From positions 312,501 to 376,500 of the forward strand of contig JAWRVZ010000250.1 of assembly GCA_037043235.1 (NCBI GenBank): a stretch of DNA of 64,000 nucleotides, in the 5' to 3' direction. Position 1 is the first letter of the stretch, and every line of letters starts with the position of its first letter. A model generated the notes under the pieces. It ran no database searches, was not told the DNA's origin, and saw only the letters and a list, made by a program, of their open reading frames with translations. A program made the position numbers and the translations under genes. Source of the DNA: Rhodeus uyekii. Lineage: Eukaryota; Chordata; Actinopteri; Cypriniformes; Acheilognathidae. This document shows, in pieces, positions 60,050-64,000 of the stretch.

Positions 60050-61014
60050 GGAGCCGTGCCGGAAGATTCAAAAATCCGATGGAGTTTCCTGGAATCCAGC
60101 TTTCCTGCGGGACACAGCCGCGTGATCTGAATGCAAGAGGAAACAACAGCATGAATTTAACTTGGAATATGCCATAAAACATTTGTGAATTTCCATCTCA
60201 TGTGTTCAAGAAAACAAAATCAATCACTTCCTGGTGCAAAATATCAATAATGGAGAAGAAATAGTGGCTCATAAACGAGTCTCAGAGCATCAGATGAAAC
60301 TCAATAAACAGCTATTTTTTTTTACCCAAAGTTCGAATCGCTTCAGGAACAAGAACAAATGTGGGCTGGGCTTGATTGTGATTGGATGGTTGTGGTTTGC
60401 TATTGGTGGATCATGTTATTGACAGGTTGTTGCCCCGCCCCCTTATCATCAGAGAACATGCTTTTATTCTCATTCAACATTACCGGCAACATGAATTTAA
60501 AACAATAACGTTCTGAAATTTTACATTAAAAACCATGATTTCATGGTTACTAAGTGAAATAGTGAGTGAGATGTCAGTCAGCCGTCGATCAGAAGAAGAG
60601 GATGAACGGATGTTTACCAGGAGTAGCGCTGCTAAAACATGGCTGTCGTTCTTGGCGTGAGTGAGAGTGTGCAGACAGCGCTCCAGAACCTCTCTCTGAG
60701 ACGGAGACAGGACACACATGGATCCGGCCGGAAGCGGAGGGAGGGGGATCCCGTTCTCTGCCATCTTCTGATCCAACCTGAAACAACCAGCAGAAGATGT
60801 GCGGTTACAAACCAGAGTCTATGAGGCTTAAACCGCTCAGATTCAGGAGAAACGGCTGAGGAACGGCTCAAAACAGGCCTAAAAGTTCAATCACAGGCAT
60901 TCAGAGACATTAAACAGCTGAAATTATGACAAAATAAATATACATTATGACTTTAAAAATCATAATCATGACATTTAAAGTTGAAATAGTGACAAAAAGT
61001 TGAAATTATGACAT
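60050..61014 (-). pseudogene. Recent partial copy of ncdn 5' end
   Basis: A segmental copy of 28201-29172. Exon 1 is intact (60618-60764; ATG MAENGIPLPPL..., donor GTAAAC, same protein as ncdn). Intron 1 is retained with a few substitutions. Only ~75 bp of exon 2 follow and these have lost AGCCGACCGCTTC (13 bp, frame-breaking). Because the intron is kept, the copy arose by DNA duplication and not retrotransposition. Just before the start codon (minus strand) it has an extra 10 bp that create GGTTGTTTCAG, a splice-acceptor-like site absent from the main gene. Without the other exons it cannot make neurochondrin. Confidence 0.93.
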
Positions 61015-61029
61015 CATATTATGGCATCA

Positions 61030-61138
61030 TATATCCTGCACTTCCTGCTATTGCACTTCTGGTTAGATCTAAACTGCATTTCGTTGCCTTGTACCGGTAC
61101 TTGTGTAATGACAATAAAGTTGAATCTAATCTAATCAC
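61030..61138 (+). mobile_element. 3' end of a CR1/L2-type LINE
   Basis: TTGCACTTCTGGTTAG...GTGTAATGACAATAAAG followed by TTGAATCTAATCTAATC is the typical end of a fish CR1/L2-clade LINE with TCTAA-type terminal repeats. It is heavily 5'-truncated and lies right next to the duplicated ncdn segment. Confidence 0.75.
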
Positions 61139-61149
61139 ATTCCTCTGAC

Positions 61150-61340
61150 TCTCCATTCGCTGCGTCAACATGGGTGTTATCACAACTGTGTGTAGTACTA
61201 ATGTCGTCATATGTGCAGCACCTTTCAGTCTCTTCACCTTTGCTGGTGTTGGGGTCGGTTTCATTTTGTCATGTCCAAGATGAAGAGTTGGTCCCCAATC
61301 GATATCAGAATCTCTATAAAGTGGTGATGGTTTGCCTGCA
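61150..61340 (-). pseudogene. Exon-like fragment of unknown protein
   Basis: Minus strand: a strong splice acceptor (TTGTTGTTTTTTTGCAG at ~61338-61354) opens a frame reading GKPSPLYRDSDIDWGPTLHLGH, then DKMKPTPTPAKVKRLKG. It resembles a segment (DW.P.L.LGH.K..PTP...V.R) seen in predicted fish proteins with THAP-type or similar domains, but I cannot name it. Continuation exons are not found, so it is a captured or relict exon. Confidence 0.3.
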
Positions 61341-61344
61341 AAAA

Positions 61345-61950
61345 AACAACAACAACAGAAAGTCTTAGAGAGTTGATATATACTGTGCAAAATGTTGTTA
61401 ATGTGTTGTGATCATTTTAGGATAGATGTTAAATTGACAATTCTCAAGGGTATAGTAGCCAACACAACTCTTGCAATCACTCAGCGTCTTAGACTGTATG
61501 GGTATAATTCCTGGTTTTTATTGTTGTCTTCATACATTGTATGCATGTAAATAGAAAATCAAATTGGACCTTCAGTATCTGATATGTTTAACCACTTATA
61601 TAAGAGGTATGCATATTTGCTTTTAACTGACTACATAAAATAATGCATGTTAGATATAGTTATAAAACACACCATGTATCTTTTGTGGCCACATATTCTT
61701 ACTCTTAGTAGAATTGTGATATATATAAATATAAATATAAAATTTAAATTGTAATTTTTAACTGTAATTATAGTAAAAGTCTATCGAGATATTAACATGA
61801 CAACATTGCTTTCCCTCAGTGGGTTTGTTTTGTTGTGCGTTGATCACCATGGCAACCGAATTAGCGTCCTTAAAGGGGCAGAACCCAACATCCCGGGCCC
61901 AATGACCCAAACAGGTCATCCAAACAAAAGAAGGGTGATGTCTCAATTTA
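61345..61950. other. Spacer, possibly containing BEL/Pao 3' LTR
   Basis: The pol frame of the BEL/Pao element ends at 61957, so its 3' LTR should lie here on the minus strand (for example from ~61950 to lower coordinates). I could not identify its ends. Confidence 0.3.
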
Positions 61951-61956
61951 GCTAAT

Positions 61957-64000
61957 TCAGCTGAGAAGATTGGCTTCCAGGAGGCAGATTTTATTTGCAG
62001 GACGGTTGAAGATTCCTGTCTTTGTTTTCACTTCCACAGTACGCACAAGTCCATCTGCGCCTGGATAGACTTGAGTAATAAGATCAAGCGGCCAGTGATT
62101 GCGTGGAGTGTTTTCATGCAGAATAAGCACAAGATCGCCTATTCGACGATTCTGCCTTGGCTGTAACCATTTTTGACGTTGTTGCAATGCTGGTAAATAC
62201 TCCTTGAGCCATCTACACCAGAAGACACCTGCCAGATGTTGCACCTGGCGCCATCTGCGTCTGTAAAGGTCTTGTTTTACAAAGGCTCCCGGAGGTAGGG
62301 TTGGACCAGCACGAAGTAACAACAGATGATTTGGTGTGAGTGGTAGAGAATCTGAAGGATCGTCTGAGAGTTTAGTGATTGGTCTACCATTGACAATAGA
62401 CTCAATGCAGCAAAACAGCGTTACCAGCCCCTCATCATCTGGTGATTGCTGCGATAGGACAGTGTTTAGAATGGAACGAACGGTGCGAATTTGTCGCTCC
62501 CAAACACCACCCATGTGGGAAGCGGCAGGTGGATTAAAGATCCATTTTACATTGTTCTGCAGCAGGTAATCAGAAATCTTTTGTTGATTCCATTCACTAA
62601 TGGCTTTCCGCAACTCTCGTAATCCACCTACAAAATTAGTCCCGTTATCCGAGCGTATTTCTGTGGGTGGCCCTCTCCTAGCGATAAACTGCTGTAAGGC
62701 ATTGAGGAAGGAGTCAGTCTCTAGGGTGTGCGCAACTTCCAAGTGGATGGCTCTTGTAGCAAGACATGTAAACAAACATCCATACCTCTTGAGCTCACTG
62801 CGTGCCTTCTTAACGAAGAATGGCCTGAAGTAGTCTATGCCCACACGAGTGAACGGAGGCTCACTTGGTGTCACTCTACAGTCAGGTAAGTCTGCCATTT
62901 GCTGGATTTGCAGCTTAGCTCTTAATTTGCGACACTGTAGACATGACTTGAGTGTTTGGTTAATGACAGCACGTCCTTTTAGAATCAAAAAACTTTGACG
63001 AATTTCTGCAAGTACTCGCTCTGGACCTGCATGACCCAAGCGAAGATGGTAGTGTCTGATAATCAGCTGGGTGACGTGATGATTGTTAGGTAGGATCACT
63101 GGATGTTTAGCCTCAAAGGGAATTGGGGCATTTGTTAGTCTGCCTCCCACACGAAGGAGTTGGTTGTGTTCATCCTCAAAGGGTTTAAGCTTGAGAAGAA
63201 AACTAGGTTTGGCTTGTGAAGATCCAAAAGATGCAGTTTGTATATAGTTAAGAATGGCTAACTCTGCTTGTTGGAGCTCACAAACAGTGATGGGGTTGAA
63301 AAGATGAACACTTGCTTTCTTGCGTAACAAAGTCTTGACACGCAACAGGATAGCAGTAGCCCTTTTCAACTGATGCCAATTAGAATATCGCTCCAGCAGT
63401 CTGTCCATTAGATTTTTCATCCCTTGGTTTGATTCTATGCTGGCTGCATAGACTTCTTTGGCTCTTTTAATCTCTGCTTCCTCTGGCAAATCATTTTTGA
63501 TAGGTTGAGCAGGCCAGTGTTCCTCCTCAAGTTGTAGAAAGTGAGGACCAGAAACCCATCGTTCACTTGATAAAATCTCTTGCATATTCATTCCTCGAGA
63601 GACATCATCTGCAGGGTTAGAAGCAGAGTCAATGTGTCGCCATTGGCATGGTTCCGAACGCTCATGTATCTTTGAAATATGGTTGGCAACGAATGTCTTG
63701 AAACGACAATCCTTGTTGTGAATGTATTGAAGTACGATAGTACAAAAGTCCAAAAGAAAGTCCTTTCAATTGGAATTTCTAAGTGGCGTTTGATATGCTG
63801 ATCCAGCTCTGTAGCAACTACAGCTGCTAGTAGTTCCAATCGGGAGATATACTAACTGACTTGATTGGTGCAAGTCTGGCCTTTGACATAACCAGCCTGC
63901 AAGTATCACCAATCCTGATGTATGAAACAGCACCGTATGCTAGTTCTGAAGCATCGGAAAAGTGATGGAGCTGGGTAGCTGACAAGCAACTAGTAAATGT
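61957..64000 (-). mobile_element. BEL/Pao retrotransposon pol (RNase H, integrase), running off the edge
   Basis: Minus strand, a 598-codon open frame from 63753 to 61957 (TGA stop). In order: the end of RNase H (NPADDVSRG), integrase zinc-binding region (HYHLRLGHAGPERV...CLQCRKLRA), integrase core with D/D/E residues (VGIDYF, IRSDNGTNF, GGVWERQI), and the C-terminal DUF5641-like part (FWCRWLKEYLPALQQRQKW, RIGDLVLI, WPLDLITQVYPGADG). Upstream, two frameshifts (~63755 and ~63845) break RNase H: 63839 continues LELLAAVVATELDQHI in another frame, preceded by FSDASELAYGAVSYI. Reverse transcriptase and gag lie beyond 64000. Inactive, but the integrase part is uninterrupted and so is probably young. 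Confidence 0.92.

Noticed and set aside
61174..61368. Small plus-strand open frame
   Set aside because: It is antisense to the better supported exon-like fragment and has no domain.

Overview
The window is vertebrate nuclear DNA, most likely from a cypriniform (carp/zebrafish-type) fish. Coding sequence is split into short exons with GT-AG introns. The repeats (tRNA-derived SINEs, Tc1, many hAT elements, DIRS, BEL/Pao, CR1/L2-type LINEs, very long CA/TA tracts) are those of teleost, especially cyprinid, genomes. The order psmb2, tfap2e, ncdn with their relative orientations matches the human PSMB2-TFAP2E-NCDN block.

Layout. 1-29 kb is the gene-rich part. The last three exons of psmb2 (+, proteasome beta-2) lie at 5124-7641; its 5' exons are outside the window. 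tfap2e (-, AP-2 epsilon, 7 coding exons, 422 codons as joined) runs 20097-9013. ncdn (-, neurochondrin, 6 coding exons, 726 codons as joined) runs 28929-23591. Every exon junction was checked for reading phase. All introns are GT-AG except tfap2e intron 2, which only joins in frame with a GC donor. The introns and spacers carry a 112-bp satellite (three arrays plus a fragment), a 74-bp CCAAT/GC-box minisatellite, a 24-bp minisatellite, a 1.6-kb TG-rich array, two SINEs and several candidate conserved non-coding blocks.

29-56 kb is almost entirely mobile-element sequence. Eight hAT-type elements in the window have exact 8-bp target duplications (seven of them in or near this part), and some are nested. 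There is also a TA-flanked pogo/Tigger-like MITE, a retroviral-type LTR with a tRNA-Lys-type primer site, a CR1/L2-type LINE with endonuclease and reverse transcriptase, a truncated Tc1, a solo LTR, and a decayed DIRS retrotransposon.

56-59 kb holds a multi-exon F-type lectin (fucolectin) gene with two tandem lectin domains. Both domains have lost canonical fucose-binding residues. 60-61 kb is a recent segmental copy of the 5' end of ncdn (exon 1, intron 1, start of exon 2). 62-64 kb is a BEL/Pao retrotransposon pol region that runs off the right edge.

The three syntenic genes are neighbours by ancestry and have unrelated roles: protein degradation, transcription control, neuronal signalling. 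No operon-like or defence-island system is present. The most interesting signals are structural: satellite higher-order repeats inside introns, recent duplication of a gene start, nested transposons with a transplanted segment, and a lectin with altered binding sites.
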